NCBI RefSeq assembly: GCF_042675745.1
Contig: NZ_JBHTJM010000009.1
Location: forward strand, 62,001 to 126,000
Direction of reading: 5' to 3'
DNA from: Pseudofulvibacter geojedonensis
GTDB lineage: Bacteria; Bacteroidota; Bacteroidia; Flavobacteriales; Flavobacteriaceae
Length of the DNA: 64,000 nt
The position numbers and the translations under genes were made by a program. The stretch's first letter is position 1. The number at the start of each line of letters is the position of its first letter. The notes beneath the pieces are model-generated. The model saw nothing but the letters and a program-made list of their open reading frames with translations. It was not told where the DNA came from and ran no database searches. Below, one piece after another: positions 62,882 to 64,000 of this stretch.

Positions 62882-63610
62882 TTAATCTTTATTGATTTCT
62901 AAAATTACGTTCAAACCTTCCAGTAAAAAATTCGAATTGGCAAATATGCTACTTTTTAAACTTTTAGCCAAGAAATTCGTGTCGCCACCTGTTAAAATTA
63001 CCGTTAATTCTTTATATCGGTTTTTATATTGAGTTATAACGCCATCTATTTCTTGTACCAAACCATTTACAACTCCTGAATGCATACTTGTAGCTGTAGA
63101 ATCTCCAATAAAATCTTCTATCTGTTCTGGTTTTAAAAGCGGCAATTTAGCAGTTAATTTGTGTAATGCCTCATAACGAATTGTTAAACCTGGTGAAATT
63201 GCCCCTCCTAGGTATTCGTTATTACTATTTAAAAAATCAAAAGTAACGCAAGTTCCAGCGTCTACAACTAATATGTTTTTACCTGGATACTGATGAGCTG
63301 CTGCTGCAATTAGTGCAATTCTATCTACTCCTAAAGTTTTAGGAGTGGCATATAAATTCTTAAAAGGTATTGCTACATCCTTATTTAACACTAATAATTT
63401 GGCTTTTTTATCTATCTCATTTAATCCCTTTTCATCTAAATGAGCTACTGAAGATATAATAGCATGACTTATATCTGGATCATTTTTAAGAATTTTTAAA
63501 CTTTTATTCAAAAGATTCTTCTTCTCTACAACCCATCTCTTTTTTAAGCTATTGTTTTCATAAACAGCTAGTTTAGCTCTTGTATTACCAACATCTATAA
63601 TTAAATGCAT
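62882..63610 (-). CDS. coaX: Type III pantothenate kinase CoaX, 242 aa
   Basis: First step of coenzyme A synthesis. ASKHA-fold motifs: IDVGNTRAKLAVYE at the N-terminus, GVDRIALIAAA, VDAGTCVTFDFL and GGAISPGLTIRYEAL. First gene of the minus-strand series. A TATCTTTA element (one mismatch to consensus) lies at 63637-63630. Confidence 0.96.
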   Translation of the reverse strand: MHLIIDVGNTRAKLAVYENNSLKKRWVVEKKNLLNKSLKILKNDPDISHAIISSVAHLDEKGLNEIDKKAKLLVLNKDVAIPFKNLYATPKTLGVDRIALIAAAAHQYPGKNILVVDAGTCVTFDFLNSNNEYLGGAISPGLTIRYEALHKLTAKLPLLKPEQIEDFIGDSTATSMHSGVVNGLVQEIDGVITQYKNRYKELTVILTGGDTNFLAKSLKSSIFANSNFLLEGLNVILEINKD

Positions 63611-63663
63611 CTGTATTTTTTTAAAAAGCTAAAGATACGGAAGAAAAAAAAGAAAAAAATGTT

Positions 63664-63693
63664 TTGCTTAAGTAAAAAACAGTCTTATATTTG
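63664..63693 (+). promoter_or_regulatory. Promoter of tRNA-Phe
   Basis: TTG at 63664-63666, a 19-bp spacer and TATATTTG at 63686-63693, identical in minus-7 sequence and spacing to the tRNA-fMet promoter. The tRNA begins 17 bp downstream. Confidence 0.85.
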
Positions 63694-63709
63694 CACCCGC
63701 AATAGCACT

Positions 63710-63785
63710 GGTGCCTTAGCTCAGTTGGTAGAGCAAAGGACTGAAAATCCTTGTGTCCCTGGTTCGATTCCTGGAGGCACCACCA
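63710..63785 (+). tRNA. tRNA-Phe (GAA), CCA encoded
   Basis: Acceptor GGTGCCT pairs with AGGCACC; D arm AGCTCAGTTGGTAGAGC; anticodon loop CTGAAAA with GAA; T arm with loop TTCGATT; discriminator A followed by an encoded CCA. A strong terminator follows. Confidence 0.97.
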
Positions 63786-63786
63786 G

Positions 63787-63820
63787 AAAAGCCTTAAACA
63801 ATTGTTTAAGGCTTTTTTTT
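63787..63820 (+). terminator. Intrinsic terminator of tRNA-Phe
   Basis: AAGCCTTAAACAA and TTGTTTAAGGCTT form a 13-bp perfect inverted repeat followed by eight T. Confidence 0.92.
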
Positions 63821-63844
63821 GATCTTTACTTTCTACAATGAAAC

Positions 63845-63879
63845 ATAAAAAAAAGAGATAAACAGAAGTTTATCTCTTT
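63845..63879 (-). terminator. Intrinsic terminator of the right-edge gene
   Basis: On the minus strand AAAGAGATAAAC and GTTTATCTCTTT form a 12-bp stem with a 4-nt loop, followed by a T run, 22 bp past the stop of the partial gene. Confidence 0.9.
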
Positions 63880-63900
63880 CTTATATTAGTTTAAAATATA

Positions 63901-64000
63901 TTATTGCTCTACAATTTGAACAGCATCAACTTGCCATGTAGCAGCCCCACCAGATGTAGTTGAAACATATTTAAATGCCACATATACATTACCTCCAACA
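63901..64000 (-). CDS. 3' end of a secreted choice-of-anchor-type protein (partial)
   Basis: The frame from the right edge to TAA (63903-63901) encodes the last 32 residues: NVYVAFKYVSTTSG, then AATWQVDAVQIVEQ. This ending is typical of the jelly-roll/choice-of-anchor J domains found in DUF5017/DUF5689-like secreted proteins of Bacteroidota. No T9SS C-terminal sorting domain follows. Domain identity is inferred from the short tail only. Confidence 0.65.
   Translation of the reverse strand, partial: VGGNVYVAFKYVSTTSGGAATWQVDAVQIVEQ

Noticed and set aside
63605..63841. Plus-strand frame of 78 codons
   Set aside because: It runs through the tRNA-Phe promoter, the tRNA itself and its terminator, so it is a chance frame.
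1..64000. CRISPR arrays, insertion sequences and rRNA genes
   Set aside because: No regularly spaced repeats, no transposase frames and no rRNA-like sequence were seen in the window.

Overview
The window reads as chromosomal DNA of a marine-type member of the Flavobacteriaceae (Bacteroidota), close to Tenacibaculum or Polaribacter in style. The evidence is AT-rich sequence, a complete gldK-gldL-gldM-gldN cluster (gliding motility and type IX secretion), the flavobacterial XrtF exosortase pair, a GYDIA-type GHMP kinase beside a class II HMG-CoA reductase, and promoters of the Bacteroidota type (TTG, about 19 bp, TAnnTTTG). The genus is an inference.

Layout. Positions 1-1780 are the end of an integrated element: the 3' end of one gene, a small orphan gene and a tyrosine integrase that abuts the 3' end of an initiator tRNA-fMet gene (1784-1856). 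Then come an ABC-F ATPase, a DUF983 protein and a FAD oxidoreductase, followed by the minus-strand gldKLMN motor genes and, upstream of them, topA translationally coupled to an arginase-fold gene that has lost half of its metal ligands. From 14.9 kb the plus strand carries miaB, a sigma-54 activator, a lipoprotein, lptE, a repeat-rich protein, secG and groES-groEL. A 330-bp gap then leads to a LytS/LytTR two-component pair.

From 24.7 to 29.6 kb lies accessory envelope material on the minus strand: an unknown lipoprotein, a likely metal-handling set (HMA-domain protein, TonB-dependent receptor, HYC_CC_PP-type protein) and the exosortase XrtF with its associated membrane protein. A GAF protein, purH and the cell-shape operon mreB-mreC-mreD-mrdA-rodA follow on the plus strand. 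After a secreted nuclease, an orphan DppC-like permease and a C-terminal processing protease come surE, a small membrane protein, lpxB, an NlpC/P60-LysM lipoprotein and a ComEC channel. A peptide-use block (thioredoxin-like protein, two POT transporters, a DPP IV-type peptidase) is followed by HMG-CoA reductase and a GHMP kinase. The right part is a minus-strand envelope series (coaX, outer-membrane protein, TPR protein, lptC, small membrane protein, CNNM/CBS protein, PpiD-like chaperone). It ends with tRNA-Phe and the 3' end of a secreted protein gene.

Most of the window is core flavobacterial housekeeping. The less ordinary points are the integrase-tRNA junction with phased repeats, the degenerate arginase-fold protein next to the T9SS genes, tandem hairpins between gldM and gldN, the XrtF system (no recognised substrate), the Cys-rich metal cluster, a possible minus-strand small RNA after groEL, and promoters so close to the start codon of lptE and of the HYC_CC_PP-type gene that their mRNAs may be leaderless. 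Family names are from memory of domain families, and no searches were run.
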